Shown: one piece after another, positions 28,338 to 37,689 of the stretch
How the letters are laid out: every line of letters begins with the position of its first letter
Numbering within the stretch: position 1 is the stretch's first letter
NCBI RefSeq assembly: GCF_900590755.1
Contig: NZ_UUOC01000001.1
Coordinates: forward strand, 1-64,000
Direction: 5' to 3'
From: Pseudomonas viridiflava
Lineage (GTDB): Bacteria; Pseudomonadota; Gammaproteobacteria; Pseudomonadales; Pseudomonadaceae
DNA: 64,000 nt
Position numbers and translations under genes: made by a program
The notes under the pieces: generated by a model
Told to the model about the DNA's origin: nothing
The model's input: only the letters and a program-made list of their open reading frames with translations
The model's database searches: none

Positions 28338-29090
28338 TCAAACGACCCGACCGCCGTCTACTGGCAGTTCAACGCCATTGAGGAACGCCGCATCGTCGGT
28401 GGCCAGAAACACCGCGACAGCTGCGACATCGCTGGGCTTGGATAGACGACCCAAGGGGATCGAAGCCAGAAACTTCTGACGGTTCTCCGGGGTGTCCGGC
28501 ATGCCCATGAAGTCTTCAAGCAGGGCGGTCTCGCCCATGACCGGGCAGATGTTATTGACGCGGATGCCGTCTGGTCCAAGCTCCACCGCCAGCGACTTGG
28601 AAAGCAAATTCACCGCGCCCTTGGAGCCGTTGTACCAGGTCAGCCCCGGCCGCGGGCGTATCCCCGCCACCGAGCCGACGTTGATGATCGAACCGCTTTT
28701 ACGTTCGCGCATCAGCGGCACGATGGCTTTGGTCATGTGAAAAATCGACTTCACGTTCACAGCAAACACCCGGTCGAAGGTCTTTTCGTCAACGTCCATC
28801 AGCGGCTGATTGCGATGGGTCGTGCCGGCATTGTTGACCACTACATCCGGTACGCCAAAGGTGTTCACGCACAGATCGACAGCAGCTTGCACTTGCTCGG
28901 CGCTGGTGACGTCGCACCCGGCTGCGATGGCGTTGCTGCCCAGTTCAGTCGCCAATGCATGAGCGGCTTCGTAATTGATGTCCGCTAAAACAACCTTGGC
29001 ACCTTCTTCGACGTAACGCCGGGCAATGCACGCGCCAAACCCGCTGGCGGCGCCGGTGACAATGGCAATCTTGTTATTGAGCTGAGCCAT
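28338..29090 (-). CDS. SDR-family oxidoreductase
   Basis: Predicted 250 residues. TGAASGFG at the N-terminus, NNAG in the middle, YNGSK catalytic Tyr/Lys motif and a C-terminal ELPVDGGRVV end typical of classical NAD(P)-dependent SDRs. Lies between alcohol and aldehyde dehydrogenase genes, 30 and 39 bases from them, so it should act in the same unknown pathway on a hydroxy or keto intermediate. Confidence 0.85.
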   Translation of the reverse strand: MAQLNNKIAIVTGAASGFGACIARRYVEEGAKVVLADINYEAAHALATELGSNAIAAGCDVTSAEQVQAAVDLCVNTFGVPDVVVNNAGTTHRNQPLMDVDEKTFDRVFAVNVKSIFHMTKAIVPLMRERKSGSIINVGSVAGIRPRPGLTWYNGSKGAVNLLSKSLAVELGPDGIRVNNICPVMGETALLEDFMGMPDTPENRQKFLASIPLGRLSKPSDVAAVAVFLATDDAAFLNGVELPVDGGRVV

Positions 29091-29129
29091 GTTGTTCTCC
29101 GTTTTGGCTTTCTGGATGTGCGAGTTGAT

Positions 29130-30563
29130 TCAGCCGTGATGGCTGACCACGGTCTTGGTGATGCTGAATTCGTCCAGGGCCAGCAGGCCTTTCTCGCGGC
29201 CATGTCCACTTTTGCGGATGCCGCCAAAGGGCAGCTCTACGCCACCGCCCGCGCCGTAGCAGTTGATGAACACCTGACCACCTTCCAGGCGTTTGGCCAT
29301 GCGTTGCTGGCGTGCGCCGTTTTCACTCCAGACCGACGCTACAAGCCCATAGTCCGTGCCGTTCGCCAGGGCGACGGCGTCGTCTTCATCGTCAAACGGC
29401 AGCACCGCCAGCACCGGGCCGAACACTTCCTGACGGGCCAGCTTGTGATTACGGGGCACGGGGCCGAAAACCACGGGCCGCACGTAGTAGCCATCTTGTG
29501 GCAGGTCGTGGTCCATCAGTGCTTCGGCAATGATCGGCAGTTGGCTGTCCTTGCATTCCTGGATGAATTGTTTGACCCGGCCGAACTGAGCGCTGGTGAT
29601 GATCGGGCCGCAATCGGGTGAAGTTTCGGGCAACCCCACGCGCATTTCGCGGAAACGCGCCGCCACTCGCTCAACCACCTGGTCGTAGACTTCACGCTGC
29701 ACCAGCAGGCGGCTGCCAGCAGAACAGGTCTGGCCCGCGTTCTGAATAATTGCGCCGACGATCACCGGCACTGCTTTGTCCAGATCAGCGTCGGCAAACA
29801 CCACTTGTGGGCACTTGCCGCCGAGTTCCAGCACGCACTTCACATGGTTCGCGGCAGCAGCGGTCTGAATGGTGACCCCGACTTCAGGCGAGCCGGTAAA
29901 CGTAATCAGGTTTATGCCGGGATGGCCCGCAAGCGCGGCACCGGCTTCGCGGCCATAACCGGTGACGATATTCAGCGCCCCTGCGGGCAGCCCGGCTTCG
30001 GTGGCCAGCTCGGCAAAGCGCAGAGAGGTCATGCAGGCATCTTCCGCCGGTTTGACCACTGAGGCATTGCCCATGGCCAGTGCCGGGGCGATGGTGCGGC
30101 CGAGCATTTGTGCAGGGTAATTCCACGGAATGATATGCCCGACAACCCCGCAGCGTTCGCGGACCACGTTGACCGAGTACCCCGACAGGTATGGAATAAC
30201 CTCGCCATGAACCTTGTCCGCCGCGCCGCCATAAAACTCGAAGTAGCGTGCCAGGGCTTCTATATCTTTGCGTGCCAGCGCCAGAGGCTTGCCGGTGTCC
30301 CTGGCTTCGATCTCGGCCAACTCCTCAATATGGGCCAGCACGCTGTTACCGATGCGAACCAGAATGCGCCCGCGCTCGGTGGCGCTGAACGTGCCCCATT
30401 GGCCGTTCAAGGCGGCGCGGGCAGCGGCCACGGCGCGATCAATATCCTGCGGTTGGCCGCGAGCAATCTCGGCGTAGGTCTGGCCTGTGACGGGGGAGTA
30501 CACCGCAATTTTTTGCCCGCCAGTGGCCGGGACTTGTTCGCCGTTGATAAATAGCGTCGTCAT
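29130..30563 (-). CDS. Aldehyde dehydrogenase family protein
   Basis: Predicted 477-residue NAD(P)-dependent enzyme oxidising an aldehyde to an acid. ELGGKCPQVVFADADLD holds the general-base Glu, and NAGQTCSAGSRL the catalytic Cys. The start at 30563 overlaps the LivF stop by four bases, indicating coupled translation with the transporter; a longer frame to 30713 lies inside livF and is rejected. Confidence 0.9.
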   Translation of the reverse strand: MTTLFINGEQVPATGGQKIAVYSPVTGQTYAEIARGQPQDIDRAVAAARAALNGQWGTFSATERGRILVRIGNSVLAHIEELAEIEARDTGKPLALARKDIEALARYFEFYGGAADKVHGEVIPYLSGYSVNVVRERCGVVGHIIPWNYPAQMLGRTIAPALAMGNASVVKPAEDACMTSLRFAELATEAGLPAGALNIVTGYGREAGAALAGHPGINLITFTGSPEVGVTIQTAAAANHVKCVLELGGKCPQVVFADADLDKAVPVIVGAIIQNAGQTCSAGSRLLVQREVYDQVVERVAARFREMRVGLPETSPDCGPIITSAQFGRVKQFIQECKDSQLPIIAEALMDHDLPQDGYYVRPVVFGPVPRNHKLARQEVFGPVLAVLPFDDEDDAVALANGTDYGLVASVWSENGARQQRMAKRLEGGQVFINCYGAGGGVELPFGGIRKSGHGREKGLLALDEFSITKTVVSHHG

Positions 30564-31291
30564 TGATGGGCCTCCATTGGCTGATTGTTGCAAGGGTCTG
30601 GCGATGAAGTAGCGGACGAGTCGATCAGTGAAAGCTCGCCGCGTTCGATGTGCAGAATTTGATCGGGAACATCCTTGAGCAGGCTGCCGTTGGATTCGGT
30701 GACCAGAATGCACAGCTCAGGCAAGCGCTCCTGCAGACGCTTGAGTGCATTGCTGTATTCAGTGGCCAGCGCCGGAGCCAACCCCTGAAACGGCTCATCC
30801 AGCAGGATCAGGCGGGTGCCGATCATCAGGGCTCTGCCCAGCGCGGCGATTTTCCCCTGGCCGCCGGACAGCGCTGCGCCGGAGCGTTCGAGCATGGGCC
30901 GCAGTTGCGGAACCACATCCAGGGTCAGCTCAAGACGGTCACTCACCGCCTGCTTGTTCATGCCCGCGACCTGGCAAGGCAAGCGCAGGTTTTCTTCCAC
31001 CGACAAAGTGGGGAACATCACTCGTTCCTGGGGTGCATAGCCGATCCCCAGCTTCGCCCGGCCGTGGGCTGGTACACGGGCGAGATCTTCGCCGTCGAAC
31101 AGGATCTGGCCTTCCTTGAGCGGGACCAGACCCATGATGGTGCGCAGCAGCGTGGTCTTGCCCGCACCGTTACGACCGACCACGGCAACGATGCTGCCTT
31201 TGGGCAGTTCGGCATGGATGCCGCGCAGAATGGGCACCCGCAGGATGTCGGCACTGACGTTGCTCAGCGTCAGCATGATGGAGTTGTTCAT
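30560..31291 (-). CDS. livF: Branched-chain-type ABC transporter ATP-binding protein LivF
   Basis: Predicted 243-residue ATPase: Walker A GRNGAGKT, signature LSGGQGKIAALGRAL, Walker B LILLDEPFQGL. The signature reads GGQGKIAAL where most LivF have GGQQQMLA. Overlaps its neighbours on both sides by four bases. The symbol states the family only: the operon also encodes dehydrogenases, so the cargo may be an aromatic or other organic compound. Confidence 0.87.
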   Translation of the reverse strand: MNNSIMLTLSNVSADILRVPILRGIHAELPKGSIVAVVGRNGAGKTTLLRTIMGLVPLKEGQILFDGEDLARVPAHGRAKLGIGYAPQERVMFPTLSVEENLRLPCQVAGMNKQAVSDRLELTLDVVPQLRPMLERSGAALSGGQGKIAALGRALMIGTRLILLDEPFQGLAPALATEYSNALKRLQERLPELCILVTESNGSLLKDVPDQILHIERGELSLIDSSATSSPDPCNNQPMEAHQ

Positions 31292-32028
31292 ATCCCGAGT
31301 ACCTCGCGCTTGACTGTTGGATCAGCCAGCACACTGGCGGGCGATCCGTCGGCGGCGATGGCGCCATTGATCCAGGCAGCGACGCGGGTGGCGTAGCGTT
31401 TGACGATGTCCACGTCATGCTCGACGAAGATCGCCGTCACCCGTTGCTCGTCCAGCGCACGCATGAGGATTTCCATGACGCCGTGTTTTTCCTGGGTCGA
31501 CACGCCGCTGGTGGGTTCATCAAGAATCAGCAGGCGAGGGTTGAGCATCAGCGACATGCCCACGTCCAGCAGCTTGCGCTGACCTTCAGGCAAGTTGATG
31601 CACAACTCATCCTGGCGATCACGCAGGCTGATCAGGTCCAGCATGCGGTCGATTTCCTGGTCGGAGCTTGCGCTGGCCAATCTCTGCCACAGGGATAGAT
31701 TCCCTTGCCGGGCCACGGCCGCCAATTGCAGGCACTCGCGAACGCTGTGTTCGAGAAACAGTTGCGGCAACTGGAAAGAGCGGGCCATGCCGCGTCGCAC
31801 AATGCTGCGCGGCGAATGCCCGGTAATGTCGTTGCCCGCAAAGCTCACGCTGCCTGCGTTGGGCTTGAGCAGGCCGGTGCAGATATTGATGAAAGTTGTT
31901 TTTCCGGCGCCGTTCTGGCCAATCACCGCCAGACGTTCGCCTTCATCCAGGCTGAAATCGATACCGTTGGCCACCACCAGACCGCCGAACGCCAGGGTCA
32001 GGTTTTGTGTCTGTAAGAGGGCGGTCAT
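31288..32028 (-). CDS. livG: Branched-chain-type ABC transporter ATP-binding protein LivG
   Basis: Predicted 246-residue ATPase. Walker A GQNGAGKTTFIN, Walker B LLILDEPTSGV, and a signature that reads LPEGQRKLLDVGMSL instead of LSGGQ, which is common in LivG-like subunits for non-amino-acid substrates. Four-base overlaps with livF and livM. Confidence 0.87.
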   Translation of the reverse strand: MTALLQTQNLTLAFGGLVVANGIDFSLDEGERLAVIGQNGAGKTTFINICTGLLKPNAGSVSFAGNDITGHSPRSIVRRGMARSFQLPQLFLEHSVRECLQLAAVARQGNLSLWQRLASASSDQEIDRMLDLISLRDRQDELCINLPEGQRKLLDVGMSLMLNPRLLILDEPTSGVSTQEKHGVMEILMRALDEQRVTAIFVEHDVDIVKRYATRVAAWINGAIAADGSPASVLADPTVKREVLGI

Positions 32029-32966
32029 GCGCCACCTCCCGCGAGAGCTTTACGTTTACGCAACAGGCCGGTCAGCCCTTTGGGCAGGAAGTAAATGATC
32101 ACGATCAGAATCACACCCAGCACCAACTGCCAGGAGCCACTGACCAGTGCCGCCGCGTACATCTTGAGAAACTCGTAGAGCAGGGCACCCACGAAAGCCC
32201 CAGCGGCATGCCCGGCACCGCCAAGAATGGCAATGAACACAAACTCGCCAGAACGCAGCCAGTAACCCATTTCCGGCGTCACCAGACCTTGGGACAGGCC
32301 GAACAACGATCCTGATAACCCACACAGAGAGGCCGACAGCACATAGCCCTTCCACAGCACTTTGCGGGCTGAAACGCCCAGATATTCCAGGCGCGTTTCA
32401 TTGGTCTTGATGGCTGAAAGCGCCTGACCTGAGCTGGACTCGAAAAAGCGTTGCACGCCGAAGATCACCAGCAGCGAGACCACCAATACCAGCACCAGCA
32501 GGAACATCTCGAAGGGCGCACGCTCAAGGTGAAACCCCAGCATGTCAGGGCGGCTGATACGCAGGCCGTCGGTGCCCCCGGTCAGGTTGTAAAACTTGCC
32601 CAGCACCGTGAACAGCACCATGGAGATGGCCAGATTGAGCATGCCGAAGAAAATCTCGCGGTAACGCACAACGAAAGCGCCGATGAGCATGCTCGCCAGC
32701 ACACTGGCAACGGTGCCCGCCAGGATCAACAGCATGCCGTCCAACCCTGGATACCGTTGGCCGAGAAACGCCACCACATACCCGGCGATGCAGGCATACA
32801 TGGCATGACCGAACGAGATTTGCCCCGCCCGAAGCAACACGACAATGCCAAGGGCTGCCAGGCCATAACAAAGGCCGAGGATCAACGGCAGTTTCAGCCA
32901 GGGAAACGCCAGCGCCAGCCCCATGACCACCACAACAGAAACGCTTGCAAGGATTAAAGAACGCAT
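32025..32966 (-). CDS. livM: Branched-chain-type ABC transporter permease LivM
   Basis: Predicted 313-residue inner-membrane protein with 8-10 helices. LVRSGQISFGHA-like motif appears as LLRAGQISFGHAMY, and the EAA-type region ALSAIKTNETRLEYLGVSARKVLW precedes the last helices. Overlaps livG by four bases and livH by one. Confidence 0.88.
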   Translation of the reverse strand: MRSLILASVSVVVVMGLALAFPWLKLPLILGLCYGLAALGIVVLLRAGQISFGHAMYACIAGYVVAFLGQRYPGLDGMLLILAGTVASVLASMLIGAFVVRYREIFFGMLNLAISMVLFTVLGKFYNLTGGTDGLRISRPDMLGFHLERAPFEMFLLVLVLVVSLLVIFGVQRFFESSSGQALSAIKTNETRLEYLGVSARKVLWKGYVLSASLCGLSGSLFGLSQGLVTPEMGYWLRSGEFVFIAILGGAGHAAGAFVGALLYEFLKMYAAALVSGSWQLVLGVILIVIIYFLPKGLTGLLRKRKALAGGGA

Positions 32967-33868
32967 CAGATTTTCCTCGCCTGAACCACGGTGAACAGAC
33001 CTTGCGGCCGGGCCAGCAGCACCAGGACCATGATCAGATAGGGCATGACGACTTCTATCTCTGGCGCGAGGTACACGCAGAAGGACCGCGACAGGCCGAT
33101 CATCAGGGCGGTCAGCAGTGCCCCGGTGATTTGGCCAAGCCCCGCGCTGGCTACCACGGCGAAAGAAAGCACGATCATGTCCGCGCCAATGCCCGGCACC
33201 AGAGAGGTGGTCGGGGAGGCCAGTGCGCCACCGAGCGCGCCCAGCACCGCACCGACCACGAAGGTCAGATACGCGATTCGCTTGGCGTTGATGCCCATGG
33301 CGGTGGCCACTTCACGGTCGTGTGTGACCGCCACGATCTGCTTGCCGGTCAGGGTCCGATTGAGAAACCACTTGAGGGCGAAGTACACGACCACCGCAGT
33401 GCCAGGCACAAACAGCAGCTGATAGTTCATGTACACAACGCCCATCAATTCAGACGTGCCCATCTGATTAACGACATCGGCAACGAAGTACGGCTGAGTG
33501 CCCCAGACCAGCCGCTGCACATCCTCGAAGATCATGAACGCGCCGAAGGTGACCAGCAGTTGCAGGATCGGGTCACGGTCCTGGAATTTCTTGAGCAGCA
33601 GCATCAGGATCGTGCCCATGACGATGCCGACGGCAATTGCCCCGGTGATCAACAAGAGCACCGAGAAAAAAGCCGACTCGCTGCCCTGACCCAGCCACAA
33701 CCCCAGCGAGGCGGCACCGTATCCGCCAAAGGCATACAGACTGCCGTGGGCCACGTTGAGGATGCGCACCACGCCGAAGATGAAGGTCAGGCCCAGCGCG
33801 ACCAGAAACAACAGGCCCGCATAGGACACGCCGTCCAGCAGCGCCAGGATGAAGATATCGCGACTCAT
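32966..33868 (-). CDS. livH: Branched-chain-type ABC transporter permease LivH
   Basis: Predicted 300-residue inner-membrane permease. FGVVRILNVAHGSLYAFGGY near residue 30 is the LivH signature, and ATAMGINAKRIAYLTF is the coupling loop. It partners LivM. The start overlaps the binding-protein stop by four bases. Confidence 0.88.
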   Translation of the reverse strand: MSRDIFILALLDGVSYAGLLFLVALGLTFIFGVVRILNVAHGSLYAFGGYGAASLGLWLGQGSESAFFSVLLLITGAIAVGIVMGTILMLLLKKFQDRDPILQLLVTFGAFMIFEDVQRLVWGTQPYFVADVVNQMGTSELMGVVYMNYQLLFVPGTAVVVYFALKWFLNRTLTGKQIVAVTHDREVATAMGINAKRIAYLTFVVGAVLGALGGALASPTTSLVPGIGADMIVLSFAVVASAGLGQITGALLTALMIGLSRSFCVYLAPEIEVVMPYLIMVLVLLARPQGLFTVVQARKI

Positions 33869-35184
33869 GGCTTGGCGCTGGCTGGCTGGACTTCATCGAG
33901 CAGGGCCGGGGTCACTGTCTTGACCCACTCGGAAGACTTCTGGCCCGCCGGGGTGGTGATGCGGTCTGCTTGCACCAGCATGATGTCTTTCAAGACCTTG
34001 AATTTGTAGTCAGTGCTGGCTGTGGTGATGCCGAACAACTGAGTTTCAAGGCCCTGACCATCTTCGGGTCTGATGCGTATCTCGCTGGTCAAACCACGGA
34101 ACGCCAGGCCACGAAACGCACTGGCCAGTTGCTCTTCGTCAGGCCACTTTCCACCGTTGGTGGCGATGGCTTTGCGGTAGGCGGCGCTCATGCCGTCCAA
34201 CGCCTGAATCATGTGGTAGACCGAGTAAATCGGATAAGACCCGGTGCGAGCCTTGAACTTCTCCACGAATGCTTTGTGCCGTGGGTCGTTGATGTACTGC
34301 GGGTGCAGGAAATAGTGATCGCCGCGCGCGCCAATCAGGACGCCGTCCGGCAGCACGCCTGCCAGTCGCTCCAGAGAGGTTTCGCCCAGAGGCAGGAAAA
34401 ACTGCGACGTACGCAACAGGCCACGCTGGCTGGCTTGACGGATAAAGGTATCCAGATCGCCGCCCCACGACGTGCTCAAGACCACATCAGGGCGAAGTAC
34501 TTGCAGACGGCTGACCTCGGCGGAGAAGTCCGACGCACCGAATTTGGGAAACAGTTCGGCGACGACTTTGACGTCAGGCTTGAGCTGTTTGAGGGTCGCG
34601 CTGAAGATTTCCCAGGAATCACGGCCCCAGGCGTAGTCCTGATTGACCACCGCGATGGTTTTGAAGTCCGGCTTGGTCTTGAGCAGATAAAGCACGCTGG
34701 CAACCATCTCGGTCACCGCGTTGGCCTGGGTGCGGAATACATACTTGTAGTCGTGGCCTTCCAGGGCTTTTTCAGTGCCGCAATCCCAAAGAATGTTCAC
34801 CACTTTCAAGTCTTCGGCCACCGGGGCCAGGGTGTTGCAGTTGCCGCTGGAGATAGACGCCAGCATCACTTTCGCGCCCTGTTCCTGCACAACCCGGCGA
34901 TATTCAGAAAGAAGCCGGTCCCCACCCACACCTTCATCAATATAAGTCGGCTCGATCTTCACTCCGTCGATGCCGCCTGCTGCATTTGACTCCTGGATAT
35001 ACATTTCTGCGGCTTCTTTGGCGGGCATCCCGAACACGGAAGCCGAACCCGACATGAAGGTCGTGATGCCGATCTTGAGGGTTTCTGGTTTTGCAGCGTC
35101 AGCGAAGGCGGGGAGCGTGGAGAGCCCCATGGCGGCGCTGATGAGAAGACGCAGCGTGAGGGTATGCAGCTTGATCTTGTGCAT
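33865..35184 (-). CDS. Periplasmic binding protein of the Liv-type transporter
   Basis: Predicted 439-residue type I periplasmic binding protein, longer than the usual 370-400. Signal peptide about 28 residues ending PAFADA. Sequence starts KIGITTFMSGSASVFGMPAKEAAEMY, then VGGDRLLSEYRRVVQEQGAKVMLA. A Cys pair in NCNTLAPVAEDLKVVNILWDCG may form a disulfide. The start at 35184 is set by the signal peptide. First gene of the operon; the ligand is not predictable from sequence, and co-encoded alcohol and aldehyde dehydrogenases argue against an amino acid. Confidence 0.86.
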   Translation of the reverse strand: MHKIKLHTLTLRLLISAAMGLSTLPAFADAAKPETLKIGITTFMSGSASVFGMPAKEAAEMYIQESNAAGGIDGVKIEPTYIDEGVGGDRLLSEYRRVVQEQGAKVMLASISSGNCNTLAPVAEDLKVVNILWDCGTEKALEGHDYKYVFRTQANAVTEMVASVLYLLKTKPDFKTIAVVNQDYAWGRDSWEIFSATLKQLKPDVKVVAELFPKFGASDFSAEVSRLQVLRPDVVLSTSWGGDLDTFIRQASQRGLLRTSQFFLPLGETSLERLAGVLPDGVLIGARGDHYFLHPQYINDPRHKAFVEKFKARTGSYPIYSVYHMIQALDGMSAAYRKAIATNGGKWPDEEQLASAFRGLAFRGLTSEIRIRPEDGQGLETQLFGITTASTDYKFKVLKDIMLVQADRITTPAGQKSSEWVKTVTPALLDEVQPASAKP

Positions 35185-35442
35185 GGAGAGGCCTCTTTGG
35201 GCTGTTGTTGTTTTTGTTATTTGCAGCGCATCACAGGTTGCCGCCACGGGTGCGTTAGGGGAATTTGCTTTTTGCTAAGCCAGCGTTCGTCCCGGCTGAA
35301 TGGTAGACCATGACTGGAACAGGGCACGGGGAAGTGGGCGGATGGCCATTTGCAGAGTTGACCGCCTGGGAAAAAGAGCGAACTCGGCTGGCGGGTTCCG
35401 AGTCCACCCTCTTGAACGTAACCCAATAAAGAGGACTGCTTG

Positions 35443-36300
35443 ATGGTCAACTATCCAAAACCGCCGTTTAAACCCCAAGAGCAACCGGTTCCTGGCATCC
35501 AGAGCAAAATGAACCCCCAACCTGATTGTGGCGAAACCAGCTACAAGGGCTCGGGGCGCCTTGCGAACAAAATCGCGCTGATCACCGGAGGCGACAGCGG
35601 CATAGGCAGAGCGGTTGCCATCGCCTTCGCCCGTGAAGGCGCAGATGTAGCCATTTCCTATCTGGATGAACATGAAGACGCCCAGGAGACGGCGCGTTGG
35701 GTCGAGGAGTCTGGCAGACAGTGTTTACTGTTACCGGGAGACCTTGCCGACAAAGCCCAATGCGAGTCCATTGTCAGTAAAACCGTCGAGCAATTCGGTC
35801 GCATCGATGTATTGGTCAACAACGCCGCCTTCCAGATGACTCACGAAACACTGGAAGAGGTGTCGGATGAGGAATGGCTGAAAACCTTTGATATCAACAT
35901 TACGGCGATGTTTCGTATCTGCAAGGCAGCGCTGCCGTCGATGGCGCGTGGCAGTTCGATCATCAATACCAGCTCAGTCAACTCGGACATGCCTAACGAG
36001 AGCCTGCTGGTCTATGCCACTACCAAAGGCGCCATCGCCAACTTCACGGCGGGTCTGGCGCAGATGCTGGGAGAGCGAGGCATCCGGGTCAACAGCGTCG
36101 CTCCGGGACCAATCTGGACACCCTTGATCGTCGCGACCATGACGGATGATCAGGTGAAGAACTTCGGGTCGCAAACGCCACTCGGCAGACCCGGCCAGCC
36201 GGTGGAGGTCGCGCCGATTTATGTGCTGCTGGCGTCGGATGAAGGGAGCTATATATCCGGAACTCGTTATGGCGTTACCGGAGGCAAACCAATCCTCTGA
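35443..36300 (+). CDS. SDR oxidoreductase of the YghA/stress type
   Basis: Predicted 285 residues. A proline-rich N-terminal extension (MVNYPKPPFKPQEQPVPG) precedes the Rossmann domain with TGGDSGIGRAVA near residue 50, NNAAFQ and the YATTKG catalytic motif. This extended SDR type (YghA, general stress protein 39) is common in desiccation or osmotic responses. AGAGGA lies seven bases before ATG 35443. It stands alone, converging with the DUF4142 gene. Confidence 0.87.
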   Translation: MVNYPKPPFKPQEQPVPGIQSKMNPQPDCGETSYKGSGRLANKIALITGGDSGIGRAVAIAFAREGADVAISYLDEHEDAQETARWVEESGRQCLLLPGDLADKAQCESIVSKTVEQFGRIDVLVNNAAFQMTHETLEEVSDEEWLKTFDINITAMFRICKAALPSMARGSSIINTSSVNSDMPNESLLVYATTKGAIANFTAGLAQMLGERGIRVNSVAPGPIWTPLIVATMTDDQVKNFGSQTPLGRPGQPVEVAPIYVLLASDEGSYISGTRYGVTGGKPIL

Positions 36301-36310
36301 CTCGCAAGGT

Positions 36311-36343
36311 CCATGCCCTGCGAGGGGGTTGCGCAGGGCATGG
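36311..36343. terminator. Bidirectional hairpin between converging genes
   Basis: CCATGCCCTGC pairs with GCAGGGCATGG (11 perfect pairs). It has no T-run on either side, so termination would be weak or factor-assisted. Confidence 0.55.
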
Positions 36344-36360
36344 GTTGCATGGGCGGCGGA

Positions 36361-36879
36361 TCAATTCTTGGCGGTATCACCGCCTGTTTTGGCCGCTAAT
36401 TCTTTCGCATGAGTCAGATGTTCCCGAAGCTTGGGCAGCGTGTCGCTGGCAAAGGCTTTCAAGTCAGCGTCTTCACCGTCGGCGGCCTGTTCTTCGAACA
36501 GTTTGATGGTCGCCTCGTGTGCCTTGACCTGATTATTCGCATAGGCCTGATCAAATGAACCGGCATTGCGTAAATCAAGGATCATGGCTTTTGCCTTGTC
36601 CAGTAATTGCGCGTCGTCAGAAACTTCCAGTTTTTTATCCTGCGCGATGGCTTTGAGCTGCTCGTTGGCGGCCGTATGATCCTTGACCATCATCTGTGCA
36701 AACTCTAAAACTTGCGGCGATTTACTTTTCTCTTCTGCCAGCTTTCCTGCCTCAACTTCGGCAATTCCTTTTGCCGAGGCATCTTCTACGAAATCGTCAG
36801 CATCTTGTGCGGCAAAGGCAGTCTGACTGCTCAATGCAAGAGCGACGCAAATGGCGCTGATTCGAAAGAACTTATCCAT
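36361..36879 (-). CDS. DUF4142 periplasmic protein
   Basis: Predicted 172 residues: signal peptide of about 23 residues (ending AFA), then an all-helical ferritin-like domain with DFVEDASAKGIAEVEAGKLA and FAQMMVKDHTAANEQLKAIA, the DUF4142 hallmarks including the metal-type DH pair. The family is linked to stress and envelope conditions; no reaction is known. It is in the same orientation as the small membrane protein gene at 37002. Confidence 0.87.
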   Translation of the reverse strand: MDKFFRISAICVALALSSQTAFAAQDADDFVEDASAKGIAEVEAGKLAEEKSKSPQVLEFAQMMVKDHTAANEQLKAIAQDKKLEVSDDAQLLDKAKAMILDLRNAGSFDQAYANNQVKAHEATIKLFEEQAADGEDADLKAFASDTLPKLREHLTHAKELAAKTGGDTAKN

Positions 36880-37001
36880 TGTTAGCTTCCTTATCGGTCG
36901 ACGGTATGACGTCCTTGGGGACGGCTCAAAAATGTCGACTGGGGTTAGCGGGCAACGTTCCGTATTTCGGCCCTATGGAGCTGCGCGCCATTGGCACGGG
37001 C

Positions 37002-37223
37002 CTATCCCTTGCTGTGTTCAGGTGAGGAGGGTGCGCGGGCGACTCCTCGTGGACCGGCAATGCCCCATATCACCCAGCCCACCATGGGCAGCAGAATCAC
37101 GAGTAGGACCCAGCCCGTCTTGGTACTGGTGCCTTTTGTACTGCGGCAGATGCTGACCACTATCCACGCATCGATCAGCACGCAGAGCAAAAATACGCCC
37201 ATCCAGAACAGTGTAATTTCCAT
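37002..37223 (-). CDS. Small membrane protein with PLDc_N-type domain
   Basis: Predicted 73 residues with two membrane helices (about 3-25 and 38-58). The ending LPMVGWVIWGIAGPRG matches the PLDc_N module found at the start of cardiolipin synthases but here stands alone. GAGGAAATAATC precedes ATG. Function unknown; probably an envelope stress protein, given its neighbour. Confidence 0.72.
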   Translation of the reverse strand: MEITLFWMGVFLLCVLIDAWIVVSICRSTKGTSTKTGWVLLVILLPMVGWVIWGIAGPRGVARAPSSPEHSKG

Positions 37224-37375
37224 GATTATTTCCTCTCGTTTTTATCTTCGATAAAACAGAGTGCGACATACAGCGGGTGCACTTACCTAAGATGACCCGT
37301 GCAATCGTTAACGGGTTTAGTCGTTTACCGGGTGCGACCGACAAACGGCCTTTTTTGGCCAGCCCATGACATGAA

Positions 37376-37400
37376 GAAGCCCGATACAGGACCGGGCTTC
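37376..37400 (-). terminator. Hairpin after the small-ORF pair
   Basis: GAAGCCCG pairs with CGGGCTTC around a nine-base loop, nine bases past the stop of the 23-codon ORF on the minus strand. It has only a short T-rich tail, so it is a modest terminator. Confidence 0.6.
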
Positions 37401-37408
37401 GCGCTTGA

Positions 37409-37480
37409 TTACTCCGGGATCGCCTTCTTGGTGAAATGGGCAGTGTGAAGTCGCGAAAAGTCGCCAGTCAGGATTTTCAT
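37409..37480 (-). CDS. Very small ORF, MKILTGDF family-like, 23 codons
   Basis: Starts MKILTGDF and ends in a basic-acidic tail KKAIPE. AAGG lies five bases before ATG, and a GGAGGAG lies further up. It shares the M-K-I-(L/I)-x-G-x-F opening with the ORF at 37537. Unknown function. It could be a remnant of a small phage or mobile gene family; expression is not shown. Confidence 0.4.
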   Translation of the reverse strand: MKILTGDFSRLHTAHFTKKAIPE

Positions 37481-37536
37481 CCTGGCCTTGGGGCGGCTCC
37501 TCCTGGTTGTATCCCACCCACAATTCCACGCCTGAC

Positions 37537-37626
37537 TCAGCCAGACGTCAGCCACCACAGGACTAGCAGGCCGATCAGGGACTGACGGTCGTCAGCCAGA
37601 AAGTGCCCGTTGATGATTTTTTTCAT
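37537..37626 (-). CDS. Very small ORF, MKKIINGHF family-like, 29 codons
   Basis: Starts MKKIINGHF, then a charged ADDRQS and a hydrophobic end LIGLLVLWWL. AAGGA is five bases before ATG. A perfect 15-base palindrome lies about 45 bases upstream. The matched openings of this and the next ORF suggest a duplicated small gene. No function can be assigned. Confidence 0.45.
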   Translation of the reverse strand: MKKIINGHFLADDRQSLIGLLVLWWLTSG

Positions 37627-37671
37627 GGCATTCCTTGACACGTCTGCCGAAGCAGTCCAGAATTGCGTCCA

Positions 37672-37686
37672 TTCCTGATTCAGGAA
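37672..37686. promoter_or_regulatory. Perfect palindrome upstream of the small ORFs
   Basis: TTCCTGA-T-TCAGGAA, 15 bases, between an upstream minus-strand terminator and the small-ORF pair. Candidate operator. Confidence 0.45.
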
Positions 37687-37689
37687 CTA

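Noticed and set aside
32945..34009. A 354-codon plus-strand frame opposite livM, livH and the binding protein
   Set aside because: Antisense shadow of overlapping transporter genes; rich in His and Gln with no fold-like pattern.
37317..37529. A 70-codon minus-strand frame in the tiny-ORF pocket
   Set aside because: It lacks a ribosome site, runs through a hairpin and overlaps the better-supported 23-codon ORF in another frame. Kept only as a note.
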